Position numbers and translations under genes: made by a program
The notes under the pieces: model-generated
What the model saw: only the letters and a program-made list of their open reading frames with translations
Told to the model about the DNA's origin: nothing
Databases searched by the model: none
In this document: positions 43,310-51,661 of the stretch, piece after piece
How the letters are laid out: every line of letters begins with the position of its first letter
How positions within the stretch are numbered: the first letter of the stretch is position 1
Source: Candidatus Bathyarchaeota archaeon
GTDB taxonomy: Archaea > Thermoproteota > Bathyarchaeia > Bathyarchaeales > Bathycorpusculaceae
NCBI GenBank assembly: GCA_026014485.1
Contig: JAOZIE010000002.1
Coordinates: 233,081 to 297,080 of the forward strand
DNA length: 64,000 nucleotides
Direction: 5' to 3'

Positions 43310-44234
43310 CGAACTGAGTGTAAAACTGGTTTTTTTGGGCACTGGCGCTGCGGTTCCAACTGCGCAGAGGAGTTTACCCTCGGTGGTGTTGCTGTTTGGC
43401 AACGAGCAAATAATGTTTGACTGTGGAGAAGCTGTACAGAGACAGATGATTCTGGCAAAGATAAGCTTGCATAAAAAACTGCACGTTTTCATAACGCACA
43501 TGCACGGCGATCATGTGCTTGGCTTGCCTGGTCTTTTGCAGACGATGGCTTTGATGGACCGAAAGAAACCCGTTGACGTTTATGGTCCAGCTGGTTTGGG
43601 TCATTTTTTGGAGTGCCTTCAAGAGACCCTGCAGTTTCAGCTTACCTTCCAAGTGAATGTCCACGAAGTTGCGGCGTCAGGTTTAGTTTGTGACGAGCAA
43701 GAATACGCCGTTTCTGCGGTGCCTTCAAATCACGCGGTTACAAGCTTCAGCTTCGCTTTTGAGGAGAAGCCTCGTCCTGGCAGGTTTCACCCCGAAAAAG
43801 CGGCGGCTCTGGGGGTTCCTAAAGGTGAAGCATGGAGTAGGCTTCAGCACGGTAACGCGGTCCCTTTGTCTAGCGGTCGCGTTGTTAAGCCTGAGGATGT
43901 TGCTGACCCACCTCGGAAAGGCAGAAAAATCGTTTACAGCGGTGATACCCGACCTTTTGATGGCTTTTCAGTTTTCGCAGAAAACGCTGATGTGGTTATT
44001 CATGAAGCCACATTTGATGATGCGTTAGTTGAGAAAGCCGAGGTAGATGGGCATTCCACTCCGAGTCAGGCTGCCTTGGAAGCTAAGGCGGCAAACGCCA
44101 AACGCCTCGTGTTGACGCATATAAGCGCAAGGTACTCTGATGTTGCCCTTATTTTGGAGCAGGCGCAAAAAGTTTTTCCAAATACTCTTGTTGCGCACGA
44201 TTTTTTGGAGTTAGAGTTGCCTTTAAGCGAATAG
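43281..44234 (+). CDS. rnz: Ribonuclease Z (tRNA 3'-processing endonuclease)
   Basis: 317 residues as drawn from GTG 43281. Homology begins at V-K-L-V-F-L-G-T-G at 43320, where the codon is GTA; no SD fits 43281 cleanly and 29 bp overlap the upstream gene, so the true start may be CTG 43314 or GTA 43320, giving about 304 residues, usual for the family. Motifs: FLGTGAAVPTAQRSLPS, VFITHMHGDHVLGLPGLLQT (H-x-H-x-D-H zinc site), PSNHAVTSFSFAFEEKPRPG, KIVYSGDTRP, IHEATFDDALVEKAEVDGHS (His for second zinc) and RLVLTHISARY. It cuts the 3' trailer of tRNA precursors. Convergent with the isomerase at 44223, with a 12-bp stop overlap. Confidence 0.92.
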   Translation: MKLQSLRRCSELSVKLVFLGTGAAVPTAQRSLPSVVLLFGNEQIMFDCGEAVQRQMILAKISLHKKLHVFITHMHGDHVLGLPGLLQTMALMDRKKPVDVYGPAGLGHFLECLQETLQFQLTFQVNVHEVAASGLVCDEQEYAVSAVPSNHAVTSFSFAFEEKPRPGRFHPEKAAALGVPKGEAWSRLQHGNAVPLSSGRVVKPEDVADPPRKGRKIVYSGDTRPFDGFSVFAENADVVIHEATFDDALVEKAEVDGHSTPSQAALEAKAANAKRLVLTHISARYSDVALILEQAQKVFPNTLVAHDFLELELPLSE

Positions 44235-45008
44235 CTGCCGTAGCCTTTGCAGTGTTTCCTCCACGTTGAAGACTGCCTCGGCAAGTAAGGTTCCGGAGAA
44301 GCCGCTTTCCTTTATTGTCTTGGCGAATTTTTGCCAGTTTATTGCTCCAAAGCCAAGCCCCAAGTGCTCGTCGAATTCCCCGTGATTGTCGCTTATGTGT
44401 ACGTGAGCTATTTTTTTGGGGATTTTCTGCAGAAACGGCTCGATTTGCCCTTCAAGGTTTGCATGTCCCGTGTCGAGGACTATGCCGATGTCCTCTAAGC
44501 CTGTTTCTTTGTAGAATCGGTTGAAGTCCTCGGGTTTTTTCATTAGGAAATTGTATTTTTCTGGCAGGTTTTCTATGGCGATTTTTAAGTCGTAGCCTTC
44601 AGCTGTCGCGTGGAGTTCTTTTATGCTTTTTTGGTTTTGTCTCCAGTCAGCTTCGGGGTAAAATGAGGATATGCCCGATTTGCATCCGGGGTGGAAAACC
44701 CACAGATAAGCGTCTAAGTCATGCGCGTACTGCATGCTTTGTTTTAGCCGCTTCATTGAAGCTTTAAGCAGAGGTTTGCTTGGTGAAGCGGGGTTTATGT
44801 CGGCGAAGGGCGCGTGCACGCTGTATTTGAGTTCTTTTTTTTCTGCAATTTTTTTGAGGATAGCAACGCGTCTGCTGTTTAGGGTGTGGGTGCCTTCGTC
44901 AACAATCTCCACATAAGTTTCGTTGACTGCGTCTAACTGTTTTATCATTTTGTTAAAGGGCTCGCTTAGAGTGTATAGCATAGAACGCCCGATTCTGGGT
45001 TTAGTCAT
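44223..45008 (-). CDS. Sugar phosphate isomerase/epimerase, TIM barrel (AP endonuclease 2 family)
   Basis: 261 residues. TIM-barrel strands ending in metal ligands: YVEIVDEG, LKYSVHAPFADINP, LDAYLWVFHPGCKSG, YDLKIAIENLPEKYNFL (Glu), IGIVLDTGHANLEGQIEPF (Asp, His), IAHVHISDNHGEFDEHLGLG (His, Asp, His) and GTLLAEAVF (Glu). This is the AP_endonuc_2 fold shared by sugar isomerases and endonuclease IV; the missing DNA-recognition loops make a sugar or inositol enzyme more likely. Its start lies before the minus-strand gene at 45122; they are not coupled (113-bp gap). Confidence 0.82.
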   Translation of the reverse strand: MTKPRIGRSMLYTLSEPFNKMIKQLDAVNETYVEIVDEGTHTLNSRRVAILKKIAEKKELKYSVHAPFADINPASPSKPLLKASMKRLKQSMQYAHDLDAYLWVFHPGCKSGISSFYPEADWRQNQKSIKELHATAEGYDLKIAIENLPEKYNFLMKKPEDFNRFYKETGLEDIGIVLDTGHANLEGQIEPFLQKIPKKIAHVHISDNHGEFDEHLGLGFGAINWQKFAKTIKESGFSGTLLAEAVFNVEETLQRLRQLFA

Positions 45009-45121
45009 TCCAGTTTCGCCTGCTCGGTCTGGTTTTGGGTTTACTCTCTGATTCGCGCTTTATATCTCCATCTGAAAACAAGCTTCAAAATGTATGGGCG
45101 CTTCAAATTACGGCGATTCTG

Positions 45122-45616
45122 CTATAATGGTCCTTTGTCAACCCATTTTTTTGTTTTGAGGTTAAATTCCCAGATTCTGATGCCTCTTTTGCAGTGTCTC
45201 ATGATTTGCTTTTCGATGTATTTCTCCAGTTTATTGCTTGCCTTTACTTGGCTGTCCATTGTGTAGGGTTCTTGGTAGGTGACGCCGGGTTTTCTGTAGC
45301 TGAACATTCTGCAGCGGTTTGAGATGGCTCCTGCGACGATGGGGAATGATCTGCACATTAAAGGGCGTTTAGCGTAAATTTTACATTGGTTTTGCTGGTT
45401 CAGGTGAGGACAGCAGTTGACGTTTAACTGGTAGAGAATCACTTTGTCGGGGCCAGTTATGCCGACGCCCAGTTTAGGTGCCACAATCTCTGCTGGATAA
45501 AGCTGTGTTTCTGCTTCGGTTAGCGGTAATCCTCTGAGCATTTTGCCGCTGTCTTCAAGCAGGTTTCTGCAGCATGTGGCGCATCGGGAGCATTCAAAGT
45601 CTGCAGGGTCGTTCAT
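45122..45616 (-). CDS. YkgJ-type cysteine-cluster protein
   Basis: 164 residues. FECSRCATCCRNLLEDSG carries C-x2-C-x2-CC, with CCPHLNQQNQCKIYAKRPLM and CRSFPI downstream; this is the CxxCxxCC plus C-x5-YxxRPxxCRxFP pattern of the YkgJ (CxxCxxCC) family, thought to bind Zn or Fe-S. No membrane segment. The C-terminal part (ASNKLEKYIEKQIMRHCKRG) is basic. Cellular role unknown. Confidence 0.87.
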   Translation of the reverse strand: MNDPADFECSRCATCCRNLLEDSGKMLRGLPLTEAETQLYPAEIVAPKLGVGITGPDKVILYQLNVNCCPHLNQQNQCKIYAKRPLMCRSFPIVAGAISNRCRMFSYRKPGVTYQEPYTMDSQVKASNKLEKYIEKQIMRHCKRGIRIWEFNLKTKKWVDKGPL

Positions 45617-45732
45617 AGTTCGTGTTAGTACGTTTGGGTTTTTAAACGCTTTTGGGTTCTTGTGTTTGAATATTGATTTAGGATTCGCACATGTTAAATC
45701 GGGTAAGCTAGAAGTAAGGTTGGAGACAAGGA

Positions 45733-46179
45733 ATGAAACCTCAAAGTCGAATCCTCATTATAGATGACGATGAAAACATACGGAAGGTTGTTGCTGCCAT
45801 CCTGCAAGACCAAGGCTACAAGGTGGACACAGCGGAGTCGGGCAGCGAGGCTATCGACAAAACCGGCAAAAGCCACTTTGACCTCATGCTTGTAGACATC
45901 AGACTGCCAGACATGGAGGGCACCGAACTCCTCAACAAGGTACATGATACGTCGCCGCGGATTAGGAAAATCATTGTGACAGGGTACCCAACTCTTCGGA
46001 ACGCCGTGACTGCTGTCAACAAGGGCGCCGACGCTTACATAATGAAGCCGTTTGATGTTGATAAGATGCTTGAAATCGTCAAAGATCAACTGGAGAAGCA
46101 AGCTCAAGAGCGGAAGTTCAGCGAAGAACGAGTTGCCGAGTTCATTCAGACCCGCGTGAAAGAGTTAAACACCGAGTAG
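45733..46179 (+). CDS. Single-domain response regulator
   Basis: 148 residues from ATG 45733, with GGAGACAAGGA upstream. A complete receiver domain: IDDDEN (acidic pocket, about 10-13), LMLVDIRLPDMEGTELLNKV (phospho-acceptor Asp about 56), KIIVTGYPTLRNAV (Thr/Ser about 85) and GADAYIMKPFDVDKMLEIVK (Lys about 105, followed by Pro). After residue 115 only a charged helix (QLEKQAQERKFSEERVAEF) remains, with no output domain. Its kinase is not in the window, so it is an orphan that may act through protein-protein contact. Tail helix may dimerise. Confidence 0.92.
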   Translation: MKPQSRILIIDDDENIRKVVAAILQDQGYKVDTAESGSEAIDKTGKSHFDLMLVDIRLPDMEGTELLNKVHDTSPRIRKIIVTGYPTLRNAVTAVNKGADAYIMKPFDVDKMLEIVKDQLEKQAQERKFSEERVAEFIQTRVKELNTE

Positions 46180-46190
46180 CCGCTTTCACA

Positions 46191-46667
46191 CTATTCCTTT
46201 TTGTATAAGTAAATGGTGTGTGACGGATACCCCACGGCGGGGTTCTCCACAAAGTTCTCAACCTTCACGGGTTTCCAGCCGACCACCTCATAGTCGTGGC
46301 TGACTATACGCACGCCCTTTTTTAGTTCCGCCTCCATTTTCGGCTTGACTTTCTCGTTTGCGCTGGTGGTCAAGTACAAGTAGATAACATCTGCAGAGGA
46401 CAAATCGACTTTGAACATATCTCCGTTCACGATGGTTACGCGGTCGCTTAATCCGTTATCGTGTATGACGTTCACGGCGCGCTTTGATAGATCCTCTCGC
46501 ATTTCGATGCCGACTGCTCGGGCTCCAAACGTTTTTGCCGCCATGATTACGGCGCGTCCGTCTCCTGAGCCTAAATCAAAAAGTACTTCGCCCGGTTTTA
46601 ATTCGGCTAGCTCTATCATGCGGTGAACGACCGGCATTGGGCTTGGAACAAACGGCGCTATGAACAG
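46191..46667 (-). CDS. Class I SAM-dependent methyltransferase, apparent CTG start
   Basis: 158 residues if begun at CTG 46667. AAGGAGG (46677-46683, minus) lies 9 nt upstream of that CTG, and TAG is the codon directly before it. The conserved N-terminal PFVPSPMPVVHRMIELAELK is lost if the first ATG (46637) is used. Motif I: VLFDLGSGDGRAVIMAAK; then VGIEMREDLSKRAVNVI, VTIVNGDMFKVDLSSADVIY, LYLTTSANEKVKPKMEAELK and RIVSHDYEVVGWKPVKV. This is the small archaeal methyltransferase group with F-V/P-P-x-VV at the N-terminus; the substrate is unknown and protein lysine or small-molecule methylation are possible. Convergent with the response regulator. Confidence 0.82.
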   Translation of the reverse strand: MFIAPFVPSPMPVVHRMIELAELKPGEVLFDLGSGDGRAVIMAAKTFGARAVGIEMREDLSKRAVNVIHDNGLSDRVTIVNGDMFKVDLSSADVIYLYLTTSANEKVKPKMEAELKKGVRIVSHDYEVVGWKPVKVENFVENPAVGYPSHTIYLYKKE

Positions 46668-46732
46668 CTACATTTGCCTCCTTCTATAGCGAGAGGGTAA
46701 GATTGTAGTCTTTAAAGCTTTTCCATTGAGCT

Positions 46733-47059
46733 TTAGGTCACGTAGGCGTCTTTTTTTGAGGAGGGTCTTCGGGCTTCGCCGCATTTTATGCAGCTTTGAG
46801 CGCACAACTCCAAGTACTTCTTCTCGTCGCCTGACCCTACGGCTTGGGCGGCTTTTTGGCATAGCTGGCTTGGTTCGCTGCAGCCTTCCTCCTTGCAGAG
46901 TCCAGCGATGTATTTGCAGATGTCCTGTACATCTTTTGGTTCAAGTACGGCGCGGTTGGTTCTTACCAGAAGGCACAGTTCACGTGCCATGACGCAGGTT
47001 TTGACGTATTTGACGCGGTCAAGAACTTCTTCGCGTAGTTTCTTTCGGCTTATCTCCAC
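46733..47059 (-). CDS. Small cysteine-rich protein, function unknown
   Basis: 108 residues from GTG 47059 with AAAGGGGA upstream. All-helical with eight cysteines in a loose pattern (TCVMARELCLLV, DICKYIAGLCKEEGCSE, LCQKAAQAV, LELCAQSCIKCGEARR); the last group C-x3-C-x2-C resembles a metal-binding end. Lys/Arg-rich N- and C-termini suggest nucleic-acid contact or a cytosolic metal-binding helix bundle. I do not recognise a family. Gap to the Lhr gene is 235 bp and holds only promoter-like AT-rich sequence. Confidence 0.6.
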   Translation of the reverse strand: MEISRKKLREEVLDRVKYVKTCVMARELCLLVRTNRAVLEPKDVQDICKYIAGLCKEEGCSEPSQLCQKAAQAVGSGDEKKYLELCAQSCIKCGEARRPSSKKDAYVT

Positions 47060-47294
47060 TTCTGTACGAATCCCCTTTTTTAGCGCTCAGCATAAACAGT
47101 ATGTTTTTGCCCTTAAAAGTTTGTTGTATGTATGTTCACCGTTGACGATTTGATGTATAAACTCGGTTTTTTTCAAAGACATTTTTTCACTTATTCTTTG
47201 TAGTCACCAGTTGGCAAAGGTTAACTGCGGATTACTCCAAAATGCTTTTACCTCAGATTTTCCGCTTACATGATGAATCCGTTGAGGTTAAATT

Positions 47295-50174
47295 GTGTTG
47301 CAGGATGCTTCTGAAAACGCTTTTGAATTACTTGTGAAGCCCGTGCGTAGGCTCGTGGAGCAGAGAGGGTTCCCTAAACCTACTGCGCCCCAGCAGAAAA
47401 CCATACCGAAGGTTCTAGAGGGCAAAAACGTCCTGCTGATATCTCCGACGGCGACGGGTAAAACGGAAGCGGCCTTTCTTCCTGTGTTAAGTATGCTTCT
47501 TCAGGCGCCCAAGTCTCCGGGAATCAAAGTGCTCTACATCACGCCGTTGCGTGCGTTGAATCGGGACATGATGGAGAGGCTTCAGTGGTGGTGTAATAAC
47601 CTTGACATTCGGCTGGCGGTTCGGCATGGAGACACTGAAACTAAAGAGCGTACCCGTCAGAGCAGGAGCCCGCCTGACATACTGATTACTACTCCTGAAA
47701 CGTTGCAGTCTATTTTGTCGGGGTGGCTGCTTAGGCAGTCGCTGCAGAGCCTTAGATGGGTCATAATCGATGAGGTTCATGAACTTGCCGACAGTAAACG
47801 CGGAAGCCAGTTGTCTTTGGCTTTAGAGCGTGTCCGCAGCCTAATAGGTAAAGAATTCCAGATGGTGGGGTTATCCGCAACAATCGGCACACCCGATAAA
47901 GTGGCTCAATTTCTCGTTGGTACTCAGCGCCCCGTTGAAATTATCCGTGTGCCTGTTGCGAAGATGGTTAAGCTGCAGATTCTCTACCCAAAACCCACTG
48001 AGGAAGATGCACGGCTGGCGGGGAAGTTGTATACGCATCCTGAGGTGGCGGCTCGTCTGAGGATAATTCGTGACCGTATGACTCAGCATAAGTCGGTTTT
48101 GTTGTTTACTAACACGCGAAGTATATCTGAGGTTTTGGCTAGTAGGCTTAAAGTTTGGGATATGGATTTCCCTGTGAGTATTCATCATGGTAGTCTTGCT
48201 AAGCCGTCTCGTATCGCGGCTGAAACGGGGCTGAAAAGCGGCGAACTCAAAGGGTTAATCGCCACCAGCAGCCTTGAGTTGGGTATTGATGTGGGGCGCA
48301 TTGACCTTGTCATCCAGTATATGAGTCCAAGGCAGGTTACTCGTCTTATCCAGCGGGTTGGACGTGCGGGGCACACGTACGGGCATGTAGCGCAGGGCTT
48401 AATCATCGGTATGGACAGCGATGACACCCTTGAAGCGTTAGTTATCGCCCGTCGAGCGTTAAAGGAGGAATTGGAGCCCGTTACCATCCCGCCCAAACCC
48501 TACGACGCGCTAACCCATCAAATTGCGGGGTTGCTTCTTAAAACCCGACGCTTAGACTTTAGTGAAATTCTGTTTCATGCTAAAAACGCCTACCCCTACG
48601 CTGACCTGACAATGGAGGACGTTGAGAAGGTACTCAAGTACATGCATGGACGTTTTCCGCGGTTAGCGTGGGTCAGCTTTGAAGATAAAGTGGTTCTGAA
48701 GCCTTCGCGGAGCAAGGCGCTTTTCGAGTACTACTTTGACCATCTGAGCATGATTCCCGAAGAAAAACAGTTTCTTGTCATAGACCAAACCGCCGACAGC
48801 AGCATAGGCGTCTTGGATGAGGCGTTTATGGCTGAGTACGGCAAAGTCGGCACCAAATTCATCATCCGCGGCAGCCCATGGCAAATCGTCCACGTCACCG
48901 AAGACAAGGTTTATGTTCGCCCAGTTGAAGACCCCAGCGGCTCCATACCCAGCTGGATAGGCGAAGAAATCCCTGTACCCTACGAGGTCGCACAGGAAAT
49001 GGCAAAACTCCGCGGCTTCGTTGAAGAGAAACTTGGAAGCGGGCTTTCCGTGGCGGAAACCAGCCGTTTGCTTGCGGAGCAGTATCCCGCTGACCCCGAA
49101 ACCATAATGCGCGCCCTCACCGAAACCGCCGAGCAAATCAACGCAGGAATTCCTGTCCCTACCCCCAGCCGAATCATCTTTGAGGACTGGGGCGAATTCG
49201 TCATCATCCACAGCAACTTCGGCTCGCTTACGAATCGTGCGTTGGCGCAACTGTTGGGGCAGGTTCTCAGCGACAAGCTGGGCTTTGGCATCGTAGTGCA
49301 GCATGACCCCTACAGGATTTTTGTGCAGACCATGGGACGCGCCGACGCAATCCGCCTTGTCGACGTATTTGACGAACTCAAAGCCATGCCCGAAGAGGTA
49401 ATCAAAGAGACCCTGAAAAAATCCACCATCAAAACGGGGTTGTTTAAGCGCCGCGTTATTCACGTTGCTCGCCGTTTTGGGGCTTTGAAGAAGTGGGCTG
49501 ACTTCAGTAACGTGAGCTTGCAGAAGCTGATTCAGAGCTTTGAGGGCACACCCATCTATGAGGAGGGCTTAAAGGAGGTTTTCACTAAAGACCTTGACCA
49601 AGACGGGTTGGTTCGCGTTTTGGAGCAGATGGGCAGCGGCGAAATCGAGCTTTTAGCAGTAGACAACCAAGGCAACGCGACCCCCGTGGCGCGAACAGGC
49701 ATCGAGCGAGTCAGCATGAAAACCGACCTTATCCCCCCTGAACGCATGCACGCCGTACTCGTAGAATCCGCCAAGGCGCGGCTGCTCAACGAAACAGGCA
49801 ACTTCATCTGCACAAACTGCTGGAACTACTCCGAAATGATACGGGTAGCTGACCTGCCCGATAAACCGCAGTGCCCAAGATGCGGCAGCCAAGCGTTGGG
49901 GTTGCTGAAGGTTTCCGAGGAGAAAGCAGACCCGCTTATCGAAAAGAGAGCCCAAAAACTAACCAAGGACGAGGAATGGCTAAAACGCATAGCCGACGAA
50001 ACCGCCACCCTAATCAACAAATACGGCAAACCCGCCGCCGTGGCTTTGAGCGCCAGAAAAGTCAAGGTATCCGACATAGCAAACGTTCTGGAAAAAGAAC
50101 CCGCGCTATCCGACGCATTTTACGAGTTAGTTCTGGAGGCAGAACGCAAGGCACTAAGCAAAAGATTCGGATAG
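47295..50174 (+). CDS. lhr: Lhr-type DEAD/DEAH-box superfamily 2 helicase
   Basis: 959 residues from GTG 47295, with GAGGT 6 nt upstream. RecA1: LISPTATGKTEAAFLPVLSM (Walker A), LYITPLRALNRDMMERLQWW, TTPETLQSILSG, IIDEVHELADSKRGSQLSLA (DEVH Walker B) and VGLSATIGTPD (motif III). RecA2: LFTNTRSISEVLASRLKVWD, ATSSLELGIDVGRIDLVIQY, LIQRVGRAGHTYG (motif VI). Then a winged helix and the Lhr-core C-terminal domain (DWGEFVIIHSNFGSLTNRAL, FGIVVQHDPYRIFVQTMGRA), and a CTNCWNYSE with CPRCGSQALG zinc ribbon at about 835-870. Archaeal Lhr proteins unwind DNA and RNA duplexes in repair and RNA turnover. The zinc ribbon inside the C-terminus is a variant worth noting. Confidence 0.95.
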   Translation: MLQDASENAFELLVKPVRRLVEQRGFPKPTAPQQKTIPKVLEGKNVLLISPTATGKTEAAFLPVLSMLLQAPKSPGIKVLYITPLRALNRDMMERLQWWCNNLDIRLAVRHGDTETKERTRQSRSPPDILITTPETLQSILSGWLLRQSLQSLRWVIIDEVHELADSKRGSQLSLALERVRSLIGKEFQMVGLSATIGTPDKVAQFLVGTQRPVEIIRVPVAKMVKLQILYPKPTEEDARLAGKLYTHPEVAARLRIIRDRMTQHKSVLLFTNTRSISEVLASRLKVWDMDFPVSIHHGSLAKPSRIAAETGLKSGELKGLIATSSLELGIDVGRIDLVIQYMSPRQVTRLIQRVGRAGHTYGHVAQGLIIGMDSDDTLEALVIARRALKEELEPVTIPPKPYDALTHQIAGLLLKTRRLDFSEILFHAKNAYPYADLTMEDVEKVLKYMHGRFPRLAWVSFEDKVVLKPSRSKALFEYYFDHLSMIPEEKQFLVIDQTADSSIGVLDEAFMAEYGKVGTKFIIRGSPWQIVHVTEDKVYVRPVEDPSGSIPSWIGEEIPVPYEVAQEMAKLRGFVEEKLGSGLSVAETSRLLAEQYPADPETIMRALTETAEQINAGIPVPTPSRIIFEDWGEFVIIHSNFGSLTNRALAQLLGQVLSDKLGFGIVVQHDPYRIFVQTMGRADAIRLVDVFDELKAMPEEVIKETLKKSTIKTGLFKRRVIHVARRFGALKKWADFSNVSLQKLIQSFEGTPIYEEGLKEVFTKDLDQDGLVRVLEQMGSGEIELLAVDNQGNATPVARTGIERVSMKTDLIPPERMHAVLVESAKARLLNETGNFICTNCWNYSEMIRVADLPDKPQCPRCGSQALGLLKVSEEKADPLIEKRAQKLTKDEEWLKRIADETATLINKYGKPAAVALSARKVKVSDIANVLEKEPALSDAFYELVLEAERKALSKRFG

Positions 50175-50428
50175 AGGACTCTGGCCCCAGCGAAGCCCCA
50201 CGTATGACCGACATCTTGAAAAGTTAAGTGACGACGAAAAGAACCGACGGGTGCGTTTTTCGGTAGATGCAAAGACGAGCCACTCTTACCAAAGGGGCCC
50301 ACTCCAGCACCAAAGAAAACACGATAAGCTTAAACCTTTTCAAAACCGCAGATAATAATTATAATACCTTGCAGAAAGTTCATAGCGTCATCAGCAGAAA
50401 CATAAAAAAGGGGTTGATTTTTGAGTGG

Positions 50429-51643
50429 TTATTTTCGTCTTCTTTTTGTTATTTCCCATGCCGCTGTAAGCACTGCTATTGACAAAACTGCTGATACGAG
50501 AGCAAAGATGCCATCTGGAAATTCTGGAATCTCGTTGGACGAGACTTGATTTTGATCTGGATTGTCACTATTGTCTTGGCTTCCGAGATGACCATAAGTA
50601 GTCACATATGCAATTTCCTTAGTGTCGCCCCAAATTCCCACCTGTACGCCTGCAATATTGTTGATTGGTTTAGAGAAATAAACAGTTGCTGCCCAAAATG
50701 GGTAAAGCCCAAGTGGGTTTCTGTTTTTGTTTCCTGAGTTCACAGCACCGATATCGTTGTTTAGTTGGGTGTTAAATATTTCTCCGGGTATCATGTTAAG
50801 ACTGATTTCTACGGTTGTGTTTGACCAATCGGGGTGTAAAATGAACGTCGAACTGTTCTCGTTTATCAAGGTAATGTTGTAGTTTTTAGCTGTCTTCAAA
50901 GCCATTACAGTGGCCTCTTCCTCAGTAATGGCGCTGCCACAAGCGACGGTATAGAGACCCCATGTATCTGCAAAAGTGAAGTGATTATTTCCAAAACCGA
51001 TTCCGAGCCCTCTATTAGGTAGATGTATCTCTTTGAAGACGTACCCAAATCCTATACTCGAATCCGATGTAGCTACCCTCATGTCGCCAGAAATTTCTTC
51101 ATATTGCACAAAATTGCATATGCTATTGAGATTCTGGGTTTTTTCAGTTACAGGACTGTCTGAGACTTTATTGAGCATAGTTAACGCTGAAGTCACATGT
51201 GCATTGTATATCCCGTATTTTTCAGAATACGCAACGTATCTTTCAAGAATGTTTCTTGTTTCAGTAACTGCGCTTTTCGATGGTTGCTGAATATAAATAA
51301 TAGAGCCTCGAACAACACGCAAGATGATGCCGTCAATGTAGCCGTTCAGAAAAACGCCTGTCACAGATATTTGGCTATCTGTCGAATTAAACATCATGCC
51401 TATCGTTTCTTGCTTAACGGAACCCCCAAATTCGGTGGGATATTGGACTCCGCAACCTTTGGCAACAATGGTGTACTTTGTGAGGTCCATCGCCAAGACA
51501 TCGTTCAAGAACGCGGGTAACTTCTCTTCTGCTGTAGCGTCTGTAGCACTTGAATCGGTCGCAAATGTGGGATACGTAGATAGAAAAGAAATGACTATTA
51601 TTGAGAGCATTACCGTGCAGATTTTGACTTTTTTTGTTTTCAT
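50429..51643 (-). CDS. Secreted protein with PEF-type C-terminal anchor, paralog of 53195
   Basis: 404 residues from ATG 51643, with GGAGAG 10 nt upstream. Signal peptide about 1-29 (VMLSIIVISFLSTYPTFATD). The exterior domain has DVLAMDLTKYTIVAKGCGVQ, YPTEFGGSVKQETIGMMFNS and, near residue 340, VQVGIWGDTKEIAYVTTYGH, all shared with the protein at 53195 (FDFITEVMGIDTAKYEV, GVWGDTKEIAYCGTYGF). The C-terminus is IPEFPDGIFALVSAVLSIAV, then AAWEITKRRRK: P-E-F, a hydrophobic helix and a basic tail as in archaeosortase-type signals. The family is not recognised; a two-gene cluster with 51662 on the same strand is likely. Confidence 0.8.
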   Translation of the reverse strand: MKTKKVKICTVMLSIIVISFLSTYPTFATDSSATDATAEEKLPAFLNDVLAMDLTKYTIVAKGCGVQYPTEFGGSVKQETIGMMFNSTDSQISVTGVFLNGYIDGIILRVVRGSIIYIQQPSKSAVTETRNILERYVAYSEKYGIYNAHVTSALTMLNKVSDSPVTEKTQNLNSICNFVQYEEISGDMRVATSDSSIGFGYVFKEIHLPNRGLGIGFGNNHFTFADTWGLYTVACGSAITEEEATVMALKTAKNYNITLINENSSTFILHPDWSNTTVEISLNMIPGEIFNTQLNNDIGAVNSGNKNRNPLGLYPFWAATVYFSKPINNIAGVQVGIWGDTKEIAYVTTYGHLGSQDNSDNPDQNQVSSNEIPEFPDGIFALVSAVLSIAVLTAAWEITKRRRK

Positions 51644-51661
51644 TATTGTACTACTCTCCGT

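Noticed and set aside
42988-43501. Minus-strand frames opposite the tRNA methyltransferase and RNase Z
   Set aside because: Opposite strongly conserved DPPY and H-x-H-x-D-H codons; no SD.
48663-49463. 266-codon open frame antisense within the Lhr gene
   Set aside because: Its residues are low-quality (many Gly, Ala, Phe, Asp) and it lies opposite well-conserved helicase codons; it is a by-product of codon bias.
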